The notes: generated from the letters alone by a model not told the origin. DNA of 31,542 nucleotides from DALYJJ01 sp031969915 (GCA_031969915.1 DALYJJ010000069.1:1-31542), one strand, 5' to 3'. Shown: positions 6,748-15,713, numbered from the stretch's first letter. A program made the numbers and translations.

Positions 6748-7701
6748 ATGCGGATCGCCGTACGGTTGAGTCTTGGTATTGCCTTAGGGCTTCCCGGACC
6801 CCTCATCGCAGGGGTGGCCCTCCTGGTGGGCGAGCCCCACGGCCGGTTCGGCTTTTTCAACCCCACGGGCCACGCTTCCATCTATCTCGACCGCCTCTGT
6901 GCCGCCACTCCCACCAGCCTCCGCTGGTGCGCTCCCGGCGAGCCGGGCGTCGTCATCAGCCGCTACAACCGGATCGGGGGCTTCGACTGGCTTGCCGTGC
7001 CTCTCGGGCCGTACTTCTACGCCATCGAAGTCCCGCACGCGCTGCCGTCCTCCATCTCACCCGCCGCCGTGTTCAGACTGCGCGACGAATACCGCCGCCG
7101 CCACTTGCGCGACATCGCGCCCGACGGCCCCGGAGGTGAGCCCCCGAAGGGCGACTGGACGCAACTGGTCGGAACCTCGTTCGACCGCACGGTCTGGGGC
7201 TACTATCTTGAAACCACGCGCGAGGACGATGAGCGCCTTCTGAATCTGCTCAACGGCGTGGAGAACCGGCGCCGCTTCAACCTCTTTGCCCGCAACTGCG
7301 CCGACTTCGCCAAGTTGGTGATCAACCATTACTTCCCGAAGGCGCTTCGCCGGAGCATCGTGGCCGACGCCGGCATCACGACGCCCAAGCACCTGGCCGG
7401 GTCCTTGGTGAAGTTCGCCCGGTCCCGCGAAATCCCGGTCACGCGCTTTGTCATCGCCCAGGTGGCGGGCGTGCGCCGGAGCACCAAGACTCGCGGCGTC
7501 GCGGAATCCCTGGTGCGGTCGAAGAAATACGCTGTTCCCCTCCTCGTGTTCCAGCCCTGGATCGCCGGCGGCGCCGCCGTCGCCTACCTGACCCAGGGCC
7601 GTTACGACCCCCGACGTGGCGAACCGATTCCTTGTCCAGGCGCAAACCTCCCCTACTGTCTGACGCCGCCGGAAACCTCCGTCGCCGACGCGCCGCAGTA
7701 G
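6748..7701 (+). CDS. Exported or membrane-anchored permuted papain-like (NlpC/P60-fold) protein
   Basis: A 317-residue protein with an N-terminal hydrophobic segment (about 5-28) that is a signal peptide or anchor. His42 sits in NPTGHASIYL and Cys184 in LFARNCADFAKLV. The order His then Asn-Cys, about 140 residues apart, matches circularly permuted papain-fold families (LRAT-like, DUF4105-like), which act as amidases, acyltransferases or peptidases. This is a family-level guess; the exact family was not identified. Residues 85-100 (PLGPYFYAIEVPHALP) resemble the substrate-side strand. A second hydrophobic stretch near 255-278 could contact the membrane. It is divergent from the RsbRD_N-like gene and has its own near-leaderless promoter. 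It ends in a hairpin against the convergent glycosyltransferase gene. Confidence 0.6.
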   Translation: MRIAVRLSLGIALGLPGPLIAGVALLVGEPHGRFGFFNPTGHASIYLDRLCAATPTSLRWCAPGEPGVVISRYNRIGGFDWLAVPLGPYFYAIEVPHALPSSISPAAVFRLRDEYRRRHLRDIAPDGPGGEPPKGDWTQLVGTSFDRTVWGYYLETTREDDERLLNLLNGVENRRRFNLFARNCADFAKLVINHYFPKALRRSIVADAGITTPKHLAGSLVKFARSREIPVTRFVIAQVAGVRRSTKTRGVAESLVRSKKYAVPLLVFQPWIAGGAAVAYLTQGRYDPRRGEPIPCPGANLPYCLTPPETSVADAPQ

Positions 7702-7733
7702 GTGGGCCGGCCACCTCCCGCCTGCACTGGCGG
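7700..7733. terminator. Two tandem hairpins between convergent genes
   Basis: AGGTGG (7700-7705) pairs with CCACCT (7711-7716) around GCCGG, and CCGCC (7718-7722) pairs with GGCGG (7729-7733) around TGCACT. Together they fill the gap between two convergent genes and include the TAG of the first. Neither is followed by a T-run, so they may work with Rho or protect 3' ends. Confidence 0.45.
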
Positions 7734-7734
7734 A

Positions 7735-9078
7735 TCAGCGGCGGCGGTACAGCAGGAAGCCCTCTGTGCGCGCGACGACCTGGTAACCGGAAAGCCACGC
7801 CGGGAGTGCGGGGTGCTGCGCGATCGCCAGCCGCGGGTTGTAGGAAGCGAGGCCGTCGGCGATCCAATCGGGCCTGGTGGCGAGAAGTGCAGCGCGGTTG
7901 GGTCGGGCCAGGGATTCCGCGGAGGGCGTGGTGGTGAATAGATGCCGATCGGCGAAGACGCCGTTCAGGGGTTGCGAGTCCAGGAAGCGCGAACCGGCGG
8001 GCATGCGAGTGAGCGCCTGGAGTTCGGGACGGTAGCCCCAGACCAGCAGCGTCTCGCCGGGACGGGCGCGCTCATGGAGGACGCGCGCGGCGGCCTGGGC
8101 GTCGCGGAAGAGTGCGAGGTCGGGCGAGGAGTGGAGCTTCGCGTACCCGGGGGCGAAGCGCAGGGCGGGGATGAGCAACAGGGCGAGGCAGAACCGGTTC
8201 GGCAGGAGCGTCATGGCGCGCGACGCAGCCAGCACAAGGGGCGGCAACAGGGCGAAGTAGTAGCGCGGGAAGAAGCGCAAACCGAGGGCGACGGAGACGA
8301 GCGCCAGCGCGGCCCAGAGGAGCAACGTTCGGCTCGTCGGCTCGCGTCGGCGGAGGAACCACCAGGCGGCGGGCGCCGCGGCGGCGGCGTGGAACCCGAG
8401 CCAGTTGGCGGTTCGCCGCAGGCCTTCGGTGAAGGGAGACGCGAGCGGCGTGTTGCGCGCGTAGGCAGCGCCCCACGTCCACACCTGAAGCCAGTATTCG
8501 CCGAGCGCCCCCTGCGCGGCGAGGACGAAGATGCCGGCGGCCTGCGCGGCGGCGAAGCCGATGAGCGAGACGGGTTGCAGCAGGCACAGGGGCAGCAGGT
8601 AGAGCGCCTTGGCGTTGACCCAGAGCGCGGCGCCGGCGGCAAGGCCGGAAGCAACGGGCCGTTTCTTGGCCTGCAGAAGGACCGTTGCCAGCGCGAGGGG
8701 AATGGTCAGCAGGTCGGGGGCGAGCGGGATCACGGCGACGGGCAGGTAGAAGACGAGGAAGAACGCCATGAGGGATGCCGCCCACACCTCCGCCTTCGCA
8801 TCCCACCAGTGGTGGGCGAGGCGGCCGGCGAGCCACGCACACAGGAGCGCGAACGCCGCGCCGGCAACGCGCGGAGGGAGCCCCGTCTTCGCGCCCCACA
8901 GCAAGTAGACCCAGGCGTAGAGCGGAGGCTTGTCGAACCAGATGTCGCGGTAGAGCGTCTTGCCGTCCAGGATCTGTACGGCGGCGGCGGTGGGGTAGGC
9001 TTCGTCCACCCAGACGACGTCGCGATGGAACCAGCGGGAGACCAGCAAGACGGCGGCGATGAGCAGGTAAATGCGCAT
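7735..9078 (-). CDS. GT-C family glycosyltransferase (GT39/ArnT-like)
   Basis: A 447-residue polytopic membrane protein with about ten hydrophobic helices. The N-terminal loop after TM1 carries Asp-Glu in VVWVDEAYP, the metal/catalytic acidic pair of lipid-linked-sugar glycosyltransferases, followed by DGKTLYRDIWFDKPPLYAWVY, typical of the PMT/ArnT family. These enzymes move a sugar from a polyprenyl-phosphate carrier to an acceptor outside the membrane. The C-terminal 130 residues are soluble (AARVLHERARPGETLLVWGY onward). It starts 3 bases after the FkbM-type gene, so the two are co-transcribed, suggesting both modify the same surface glycan. Donor and acceptor are unknown. The long overlapping frame on the other strand is a shadow. 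Confidence 0.8.
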   Translation of the reverse strand: MRIYLLIAAVLLVSRWFHRDVVWVDEAYPTAAAVQILDGKTLYRDIWFDKPPLYAWVYLLWGAKTGLPPRVAGAAFALLCAWLAGRLAHHWWDAKAEVWAASLMAFFLVFYLPVAVIPLAPDLLTIPLALATVLLQAKKRPVASGLAAGAALWVNAKALYLLPLCLLQPVSLIGFAAAQAAGIFVLAAQGALGEYWLQVWTWGAAYARNTPLASPFTEGLRRTANWLGFHAAAAAPAAWWFLRRREPTSRTLLLWAALALVSVALGLRFFPRYYFALLPPLVLAASRAMTLLPNRFCLALLLIPALRFAPGYAKLHSSPDLALFRDAQAAARVLHERARPGETLLVWGYRPELQALTRMPAGSRFLDSQPLNGVFADRHLFTTTPSAESLARPNRAALLATRPDWIADGLASYNPRLAIAQHPALPAWLSGYQVVARTEGFLLYRRR

Positions 9079-9081
9079 CGC

Positions 9082-9957
9082 CTAGACGCGCACCCAGGGG
9101 CGGTTGCGGATGCGCTCCCATTGGGCAGCGGGCGCGGTGTGAAGCGAGCGGGCGGCGTGGGGGCGGTAGCATTCGGCCGCGGTGCGCGCGCCGCCGGCGG
9201 CGTCGATGAGATCGCCGCGGACGAAGAAGGCGTTGACTCCGGCGGCGTCGGCGGCGGCCAGCGCGTAGCCTTTTTCCCGAGCCAACTTCTCCAAGGCCGC
9301 GAGCGATGCGCCGTGGTAGAAGCCATCGCTGCGGAACGCCGCGTCGTAGGGAACGCTGACCGATTCGCCGGGCGGGATCGAGGCGTTGTATTCGACGATG
9401 ACCAGTCGCGGCCGGGAGGCGTCGAGCGACTTCCAGAGCCAGTAGTCAACGCCGTCCACGTCGATCGAAAAGAGGCCCAGCTCTTCGGGGAGGTTCGCTT
9501 CGCGGACCAGCGCGTTCAGGTTTTCGGCGGTGACGAACGCGTGGCGGGCTTCGGCCTGCGGAGCCAGCCGGCGGAGCGTGCGCCGTGCCGCGGCGCACTT
9601 CACCTCATCGGCCTCCAACATCAGTCCGCGCCAGCCGAAGACGAACGCGAGAAGGGCCGAGTTGCACTCCAGTCCGTCCTCGACGCCGATTTCGACGAAG
9701 GCCCGATGCGGCGCGCCGATCCGTTCGAGGAGGCGGAGCGTGATCGCGTCCTCGCCGTTCTGCGAGTACAGGCCCCACTCGCGGTCCGGGTCCGCAACCA
9801 GGGACGGCCGCCCTTCGCGCAGAGCGAGCGCGGCCAGCCGGCGGCAGCGTTCTTCGAGGATGTCGAAGCGAACGTCGGCGTGCGCGATGGTATTGGCGCG
9901 CGCCAGCGTGCGCGGCGAAATGGTGCGGCGCAGCCAGCGGCGCAGGGCTTGTTTCAC
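9082..9957 (-). CDS. FkbM-type SAM-dependent methyltransferase
   Basis: A 291-residue protein. Its core has the FkbM layout: YSQNGEDAITLRLLERI, then FVEIGVEDGLECNSALLAF (SAM loop), LMLEAD, and LGLFSIDVDGVDYWLWKSL, followed by LVIVEYNASIPPGE. Such enzymes usually O-methylate sugars or glycan precursors. The start is GTG at 9957 with GAGAGAG just upstream; no better ATG exists. It is the first gene of a two-gene unit with the GT-C glycosyltransferase, 3 bases apart, and is divergent from argS. The C-terminal 60 residues (Ala/Arg-rich) look non-catalytic. The substrate is unknown; membrane-linked glycan is inferred from the neighbour. Confidence 0.8.
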   Translation of the reverse strand: MKQALRRWLRRTISPRTLARANTIAHADVRFDILEERCRRLAALALREGRPSLVADPDREWGLYSQNGEDAITLRLLERIGAPHRAFVEIGVEDGLECNSALLAFVFGWRGLMLEADEVKCAAARRTLRRLAPQAEARHAFVTAENLNALVREANLPEELGLFSIDVDGVDYWLWKSLDASRPRLVIVEYNASIPPGESVSVPYDAAFRSDGFYHGASLAALEKLAREKGYALAAADAAGVNAFFVRGDLIDAAGGARTAAECYRPHAARSLHTAPAAQWERIRNRPWVRV

Positions 9958-10013
9958 GCTCTCTCACGCTACCACCGGCGGGGGCCTTGCCGCAGGCCCT
10001 GAAAAGGCCGATT

Positions 10014-10021
10014 GCTATACT
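10014..10021 (+). promoter_or_regulatory. Extended -10 (TGC-TATACT) of leaderless argS
   Basis: TGC at 10013-10015 leads into TATACT at 10016-10021; GTG 10030 follows after 8 bases. No Shine-Dalgarno is present (nearest AAGG is 22 bases away), and no -35 stands out. Transcription probably starts at the GTG. Confidence 0.55.
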
Positions 10022-10029
10022 GGCTCTCA

Positions 10030-11988
10030 GTGTTCCATCTCATTGAAAAACGGATACGGGAGGCGGTTTCCGGCTTCGTCGCCGCGCGCTATTCGAGCGA
10101 TGCCGCGGTGAGTCTCGAACAGCCCAAGCAGGCGAGTTTCGGCGAGATGGCGCTGCCCGTGGCGTTTCAGTTGGCCAAGCCATTGAGGAAGGCTCCGCGG
10201 GCGATCGCCGAGCAGTTGGCGGCGGAGCTGGGGCCGATCGAAGGCGTTGGGGCGATGGAGATCGCGGGCAACGGATACATCAATATCCGGCTCGACCGCG
10301 GCTATTATGGCGACCTGCTGTTGCGGCCCGCCGGCGTCGCGGCGGAGGGGGCGGGCGGCGGCAAGATCATCGTCGAGCACACGAACATCAACCCGAACAA
10401 GGCCGCTCACATCGGGCACCTGCGGAATGCGATCCTCGGCGATACGTTCGTGCGCATGCTGCGCTCCATCGGACGGCAGGTCGAGGTTCAGAACTACATC
10501 GACAATACCGGCGTGCAGGTGGCCGATGTCGTCGCGGGCTTTCACTTCCTGGAGAGGATGGCGGCGGACGAGGTGGCGAAGCTCGCCGCGGGGGCACGCT
10601 TCGACTACCTGTGCTGGGACTTGTACGCGCGCATCTCGTCGTACTACAAAGAGCATCCTGAATCGGCGTCCTGGCGCGGCGAGACGCTGCACGCGATCGA
10701 AGCGGGCGAGGGCGAGCTGGCGCGGTTGGGGCACATCGTCGCGGACGCGATCGTGGGGTGCCATGTGCGCACGATGCTGCGGCTGGGCGTGGTGTACGAC
10801 GTGCTGCCGCGCGAGAGCGAGATTCTGCACCTGAAGTTCTGGGCGAAAGCGTTCGAGCAGTTGAAGGAGCGCAGGGCCATCTACCTGGAGACCGAAGGCA
10901 AGAACAAAGGCTGCTGGGTGATGCCCGGAAGCGCGTTCAAGGAAGACGGCGGCGAAGAAGGCGAAGAGGACAGCAAGGTCATCGTACGGTCCAACGGCAC
11001 GGTGACGTATGTGGGCAAGGACATCGCGTATCAGATGTGGAAGTTCGGGCTGCTAGGCAGGGACTTCTTCTACCGCCGGCTGTGGACCTACCCGGACGGG
11101 CATGAGCTGTGGGTGTCCACCGGCGTGGACCAGGGCGCGGAAACACCGCGGTTCGGCGGCGGCTCGCGGGTCTACAACGTGATCGACTCGCGACAGTCGT
11201 ACCTGCAGGACGTGGTGGCGGCGGGGCTGCGGCAGTTGGGACATACGGAGCAGGCGGAGAAGTCGATTCACTTCAGCTACGAGATGGTGGCGCTTTCGCC
11301 GCGCACCTGCGTGGAGCTGGGCATCGAGCTTTCCGAGGAGGACAAGAAGAGGCCGTACGTCGAGGTGAGCGGGCGCAAGGGGCTCGGTGTCAAGGCCGAC
11401 GACCTGATCGACAAGTTGACGGAGAAGGCCCTCGAAGAAGTCGACGCGCGGCATCCGGACGATCCTCCGGCGCGGCGCGAGCGTGTGGCGCGCCAGATCG
11501 CGACGGGTGCGCTTCGCTACTTCATGCTGAAGTTCACACGAAACACGGTGATCGCCTTCGACCTGCAGGAGGCGCTGAGCTTCGAGGGCGAGACCGGGCC
11601 TTACGTGCAATACGCGGCGGTGCGGGCGCGCAATATCCTGCGCAAGCTGGAGGAGCGCGGGGAGCGGCTGCCGGACTTCGCGGCGGAGCTGCCGCGCGAA
11701 GCGATGGCGCGGCAACTCGCTTCGGAGGACTTCTGGCAACTGCTGCTGGCGGCGTCGAAAGCGGGTTCGGCGGTGGAGCGCGCGATCGGCTCCGGCGAGC
11801 CGGCGCACGTCGCCAAGTACGCCTTCCAGTTGGGGCAGGCGTTCAACGGGTTTTATCACGAGTACCCGGTGATTCACGAAGAGAACCGGGAGCGCAAGCT
11901 GTTTCTGCTTTGGATGACCAGCTACTTCGGCGCGCAATTGGAGCGCACGCTGGACATCCTGGGCATCGAGATTCCCGAGTACATGTAG
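10030..11988 (+). CDS. argS: Arginyl-tRNA synthetase
   Basis: A 652-residue class I synthetase charging tRNA-Arg in the cytoplasm. The HIGH motif is in NPNKAAHIGHLRNAI; the KMSKS region is the usual relaxed ArgRS form, SGRKGLGVKADDLI. The C-terminal DALR anticodon-binding domain ends in ERTLDILGIEIPEYM. An acidic insert (KEDGGEEGEEDSK) precedes VIVRSNGTVTYVGKDIAYQ. The start is taken as GTG 10030, giving MFHLIEKRIREAV, the usual ArgRS N-terminus; a TTG at 10012 would overlap the -10 TATACT. It is the first gene of a + strand cluster with acnA 9 bases downstream. Identification is secure; the leaderless start is inference. Confidence 0.95.
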   Translation: MFHLIEKRIREAVSGFVAARYSSDAAVSLEQPKQASFGEMALPVAFQLAKPLRKAPRAIAEQLAAELGPIEGVGAMEIAGNGYINIRLDRGYYGDLLLRPAGVAAEGAGGGKIIVEHTNINPNKAAHIGHLRNAILGDTFVRMLRSIGRQVEVQNYIDNTGVQVADVVAGFHFLERMAADEVAKLAAGARFDYLCWDLYARISSYYKEHPESASWRGETLHAIEAGEGELARLGHIVADAIVGCHVRTMLRLGVVYDVLPRESEILHLKFWAKAFEQLKERRAIYLETEGKNKGCWVMPGSAFKEDGGEEGEEDSKVIVRSNGTVTYVGKDIAYQMWKFGLLGRDFFYRRLWTYPDGHELWVSTGVDQGAETPRFGGGSRVYNVIDSRQSYLQDVVAAGLRQLGHTEQAEKSIHFSYEMVALSPRTCVELGIELSEEDKKRPYVEVSGRKGLGVKADDLIDKLTEKALEEVDARHPDDPPARRERVARQIATGALRYFMLKFTRNTVIAFDLQEALSFEGETGPYVQYAAVRARNILRKLEERGERLPDFAAELPREAMARQLASEDFWQLLLAASKAGSAVERAIGSGEPAHVAKYAFQLGQAFNGFYHEYPVIHEENRERKLFLLWMTSYFGAQLERTLDILGIEIPEYM

Positions 11989-11997
11989 AGAGGCATC

Positions 11998-14664
11998 ATG
12001 GCAAACCTGAATTCCTTCGGATCCGCGGCTGAGTTGCTGGCGGCGGGCAAGCGGTACGGCATTCACCGGCTGGACGCGCTGGAGAAAGCCGGCTTCGATC
12101 TGAAACGCATTCCGATCTCGATCAAGGTCCTGCTGGAGAACCTGCTGCGCAAGGAGGACGGTTCGGTCGTCAAGCGCGCGGACATCGAGTATGTCGCCTC
12201 GTGGGATCCGAAGGGGCCGCGCAAGGAGATCCAGTTTTCGCCGGCGCGTGTGTTGATGCAGGACTTCACGGGCGTGCCCTGCGTGGTGGACCTGGCGGCG
12301 ATGCGCGATGCGCTGCGCGGCATGGGCGCCGATTCCAAGCGGGCCAATCCGTTGATCCCGGCCGACCTGGTCATCGATCACTCGGTGTCGGTGGATGTGT
12401 TCGGAAGCGCGAACTCGCTGGAACAGAACACGCTCATCGAGTATCAGCGGAACAGCGAGCGCTACGCGCTGCTGCGCTGGGGCCAGACGGCGTTTGAGAA
12501 CTTCAGCGTGGTGCCGCCGGGCACCGGCATCTGCCACCAGGTGAACCTCGAATACCTCGGCAAGGTGGTCTTCAGCCTGGACGGGGCGGCCTATCCGGAC
12601 ACCGTGATGGGGACCGACTCGCATACCACGATGATCAACGGCCTGGGCATCGTCGGCTGGGGTGTCGGCGGCATTGAAGCCGAGGCCTGCATGCTCGGCC
12701 AGCCCGTTTCAATGCTGCTGCCCGAGGTCATCGGGTTCAAGCTGACGGGCAAGCTGGCGGCAGGGGCGACGGCCACCGACCTGGTGCTCACCGTGACCCA
12801 GATGCTGCGCAAGAAGGGCGTGGTGGGCAAGTTTGTCGAGTTCTACGGGCCGGGTGTGGGAAGCCTCGCGCTGGCGGACCGGGCGACCATCGCGAACATG
12901 GCGCCGGAGTACGGCGCGACGATCGGCTTCTTCCCGGTGGATCATCAGACGCTGAACTACTTGCGCATGTCGAATCGTTCGGAGGAACAGATCGCTCTGG
13001 TGGAAGCCTACACCAGGGCGCAAGGCATGTTCCTGACGGCGGATTCGCCGGAGCCGGAGTACACGGACACGCTGGAACTGGACTTGGGGTCGGTGACGCC
13101 GTCGCTGGCCGGCCCGAAACGGCCGCAGGACCGCATCAACCTGCCGGACGTGAAGAAAGGCTTCCTCGATTCGGTGGGCGGGAATGTGAAGCGATCGCAG
13201 GCCGCGCTCGACGGCGCTCCGGTTGAACTGCAGGATGGCAGCGTGGTGATCGCGGCGATCACCAGTTGCACGAACACCTCGAATCCGTCGGTGATGGTGG
13301 GGGCCGGCATTCTCGCCAAGAAGGCCGTGGAAAAGGGCCTGAAGCGGAAGCCGTGGGTGAAGACGAGTCTTGCGCCCGGCTCGAAGGTGGTCACCGATTA
13401 CTACAACGCCGCGGGCTTGACGCCGTACCTCGACGAGCTCGGCTTCAACCTGGTGGGCTACGGCTGCACAACTTGCATCGGCAATTCGGGCCCGGTGCCG
13501 GAGCCGATCGCCGACGCGGTGCAGAAGGAGAAGCTCACGGTGGCCGCGGTGCTGAGCGGCAACCGCAACTTCGAAGGCCGCATCAACCCCGTGGTGCGCG
13601 CGAACTACCTGATGAGCCCTCCCCTCGTGGTGGCGTTCGCCATCGCCGGGCGCGTGGACATCGACTTAGACAGCGAGCCGCTGGGAGAGGGCAAGGACGG
13701 GCAGCCGGTGTATCTGCGCGACGTCTGGCCGTCGCAGGAAGAAGTGCAGGCGGTGGTGGCCGCCTCCGTGCGCCGCGACTTCTTCGCGCAGCAGTACGCG
13801 CAGGTGTTCGAGGGCGACGCGATGTGGAAGTCAATGAAGACGCCGAAGGGCGATCTCTTCGGCTGGGACGAGCAGTCCACCTACATCCGGCGGCCGCCCT
13901 ACTTCGACGCGATGGTGGATCCGGCAAGTTCGGTGAAGGACCTGACCGGGCTGCGCGTGCTGGCGATGCTCGGCGATTCGGTAACCACGGATCACATCTC
14001 GCCGGCCGGTTCGATCGCCAAGGACAGCCCGGCCGCGCGGTACCTCGTGGAGCACGGCGTGAAGCCCGCGGATTTCAACTCGTACGGGTCGCGGCGCGGC
14101 AACCATGAGGTCATGGTGCGGGGAACGCTGGCCAACATCCGCTTGCGGAACGAACTGGTGCCGGGAGTGGAAGGCGGCTACACGCGCCATATTCCGAGCG
14201 GCACGCAGATGTCGATCTACGACGCCTCAGTGGAATACGCCGCCGCCGGGACGCCGCTGATGATTATTGCCGGCAAGGAATATGGTTCGGGCAGCTCGCG
14301 CGATTGGGCGGCGAAGGGCGTGCTGCTGCTCGGGGTGCGGGCCGTGATCGCCGAGAGCTTCGAGCGCATCCACCGTTCGAACCTGGTGGGCATGGGCGTG
14401 CTGCCGTTGCAGTTCGAGACGGGGCAAACGCGGCAGTCGCTCGGGCTCACGGGCGAGGAGACCTTCGAAGTGCACGGCGTGGTGGATGCCGTGAACAACG
14501 CCGGCGGCAAGGCGACGGTCAAAGCGACGGCGCCCGCGGGCAAGGAGACGGTATTCGCGGTAACGGTGCGGATCGACACGCCGCAGGAGGCGGAGTATTA
14601 CCGCAATGGTGGCATCCTGCCCTACGTGCTGCGGCAGTTGGCGGCGCGAAAGGCGGCGCAATGA
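11998..14664 (+). CDS. acnA: Aconitate hydratase A
   Basis: An 888-residue AcnA/IRP-type aconitase interconverting citrate and isocitrate. The 4Fe-4S ligands are seen as SCTNTSNPSVM (first Cys) and GCTTCIG (other two). Active-site segments include GTDSHTTMINGLG, EYGATIGFFPVD, GLRVLAMLGDSVTTDHISPAGSI, and the C-terminal swivel-domain loop AGKEYGSGSSRDWAAKG. The start ATG 11998 is preceded by AGAGAGGC and lies 9 bases after argS, so the two share a transcript. AGKEYGSGSSRDWAAKG is well preserved, indicating an active enzyme. The next gene overlaps its stop by four bases (ATGA). Confidence 0.96.
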   Translation: MANLNSFGSAAELLAAGKRYGIHRLDALEKAGFDLKRIPISIKVLLENLLRKEDGSVVKRADIEYVASWDPKGPRKEIQFSPARVLMQDFTGVPCVVDLAAMRDALRGMGADSKRANPLIPADLVIDHSVSVDVFGSANSLEQNTLIEYQRNSERYALLRWGQTAFENFSVVPPGTGICHQVNLEYLGKVVFSLDGAAYPDTVMGTDSHTTMINGLGIVGWGVGGIEAEACMLGQPVSMLLPEVIGFKLTGKLAAGATATDLVLTVTQMLRKKGVVGKFVEFYGPGVGSLALADRATIANMAPEYGATIGFFPVDHQTLNYLRMSNRSEEQIALVEAYTRAQGMFLTADSPEPEYTDTLELDLGSVTPSLAGPKRPQDRINLPDVKKGFLDSVGGNVKRSQAALDGAPVELQDGSVVIAAITSCTNTSNPSVMVGAGILAKKAVEKGLKRKPWVKTSLAPGSKVVTDYYNAAGLTPYLDELGFNLVGYGCTTCIGNSGPVPEPIADAVQKEKLTVAAVLSGNRNFEGRINPVVRANYLMSPPLVVAFAIAGRVDIDLDSEPLGEGKDGQPVYLRDVWPSQEEVQAVVAASVRRDFFAQQYAQVFEGDAMWKSMKTPKGDLFGWDEQSTYIRRPPYFDAMVDPASSVKDLTGLRVLAMLGDSVTTDHISPAGSIAKDSPAARYLVEHGVKPADFNSYGSRRGNHEVMVRGTLANIRLRNELVPGVEGGYTRHIPSGTQMSIYDASVEYAAAGTPLMIIAGKEYGSGSSRDWAAKGVLLLGVRAVIAESFERIHRSNLVGMGVLPLQFETGQTRQSLGLTGEETFEVHGVVDAVNNAGGKATVKATAPAGKETVFAVTVRIDTPQEAEYYRNGGILPYVLRQLAARKAAQ

Positions 14665-15098
14665 CGCGGCGGACGGTGGCGGCGCTGTGTGCGGCGGCTG
14701 TAACGGCCGCCGGAGCCTCGGATCCGAAAGAAGCGGTGATGCAGGCGGAGCGCGACTGGGGCGCTTCGGTGGTGAACCGCGACGTGACGCTGCTCGACAA
14801 GGTGCTGGCGAAGGAGTTGGTCTACACGCACTCTGACGGTCGGCGCGATTCGAAGGACTCCTATATCCAGTCGATCAAGACCGGCACGCAGAAGTATTCG
14901 GCGGTGAAGCACCTCGCGATGGAAGTGAAGTTCGTGGGGAAGGACCTGGCGCTGCTGAACTGCGAAGCCGCGGTTTCGGCGGAAAGCCAGGGGCGCAAGT
15001 TTGACGGACTGAAGATGGTGATCCTGCACGTGTACGTGTTGCGCGACGGGCGCTGGCAGATGGTGGCTCATCAGTCTTCGCGTCTGCCCACCCCGTAG
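14661..15098 (+). CDS. Secreted NTF2-like (SnoaL/DUF4440-type) protein
   Basis: A 145-residue protein starting at ATG 14661, whose TGA-sharing ATGA overlaps the acnA stop, so it is translationally coupled. A signal peptide-like N-terminus (TRRTVAALCAAAVTAAGAS) precedes an NTF2-fold body: KEAVMQAERDWGASVVNRDVTLLDKVLAKELVYTHSDG, a later ALLNCEAAV strand, and a closing DGRWQMVAHQSSRL motif typical of DUF4440/SnoaL-like domains. These small cone-shaped domains bind diverse hydrophobic ligands or act as enzymes; the substrate is not predictable. The next methyltransferase starts 18 bases downstream. The longer upstream frame runs through acnA and is a shadow. Confidence 0.8.
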   Translation: MTRRTVAALCAAAVTAAGASDPKEAVMQAERDWGASVVNRDVTLLDKVLAKELVYTHSDGRRDSKDSYIQSIKTGTQKYSAVKHLAMEVKFVGKDLALLNCEAAVSAESQGRKFDGLKMVILHVYVLRDGRWQMVAHQSSRLPTP

Positions 15099-15116
15099 GC
15101 GGCACGCGGAGGAGGC

Positions 15117-15707
15117 ATGCTCCTCAACCGGATCGAATACTGGCTGATGAATAACGCGCTGCGCGCGGCGGTGCAACGGCGCTTCGAGGCGCCGCGCCTG
15201 CTGCGCATGGGCGGGCCCGTGCGCGGCGGGAAGGCGCTCGAAGTGGGCTGCGGACGCGGCGTTGGGACGGAGTTGATCCTCGACCTGTTCGAGGCCGGTA
15301 CGGTGGAAGCCTTCGATCTCGACCCGCGGATGGTGGCGCTGGCGCGGCGCAGACTGGCGGCGCGCGGACATCGAGTTCGGCTGTGGGTGGGCGACGGGTG
15401 CGCGATGGCCGCGCCTGATGAGCGCTACGACGCGGTCTTCGATTTCGGCATCATTCATCACATCCCGGACTGGCGGCGCGCGCTCCGCGAAGTCCACCGT
15501 GTGCTGAAGCCGGGAGGGCGTTTCTACGCGGAAGAGGTGCTGCGGCGCTTCATCGTGCATCCGGTGACGCGAGCTCTGCTCAACCATCCTTTGGAAGACC
15601 GGTTCAACGCCGCGGATTTCTTGAACGGCCTGCGCGAGGCGGGTCTGCGGCCGCTCCATCACGAAGCGCGCTGGGAGGCGTTCGTCTGGGTGGTTGCCCG
15701 GAAGTAG
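15117..15707 (+). CDS. Class I SAM-dependent methyltransferase
   Basis: A 196-residue methyltransferase. Motif I is ALEVGCGRGVGTELI, motif II-like AFDLDPRMVALARRRLA, then YDAVFDFGIIHHIPDWRRALREVHRVLKPGG (the post-motif region of UbiE-like enzymes). The substrate is unknown. ATG 15117 follows a GGAGGAGG site with short spacing. It is last in the + strand set argS-acnA-NTF2-like-methyltransferase and ends 6 bases before the convergent methyltransferase gene. The two convergent methyltransferases are not close copies (196 and 274 residues with different termini). Confidence 0.85.
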   Translation: MLLNRIEYWLMNNALRAAVQRRFEAPRLLRMGGPVRGGKALEVGCGRGVGTELILDLFEAGTVEAFDLDPRMVALARRRLAARGHRVRLWVGDGCAMAAPDERYDAVFDFGIIHHIPDWRRALREVHRVLKPGGRFYAEEVLRRFIVHPVTRALLNHPLEDRFNAADFLNGLREAGLRPLHHEARWEAFVWVVARK

Positions 15708-15713
15708 ACGCGC

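Noticed and set aside
7942..10002. 686-residue frame on the + strand opposite the GT-C and FkbM-type genes
   Set aside because: Arg/Gly/Glu-rich, low-complexity translation with no known motif; it is the antisense shadow of two clear minus-strand genes in high-GC DNA.
10012..10029. TTG start for argS at 10012
   Set aside because: It would overlap a strong TATACT -10 and adds six residues absent from usual ArgRS N-termini; GTG 10030 fits better.
11053..12624. 523-residue minus-strand frame opposite argS and acnA
   Set aside because: The opposite strand codes for argS and acnA with textbook motifs; the antisense translation is His/Arg-rich with no domain.
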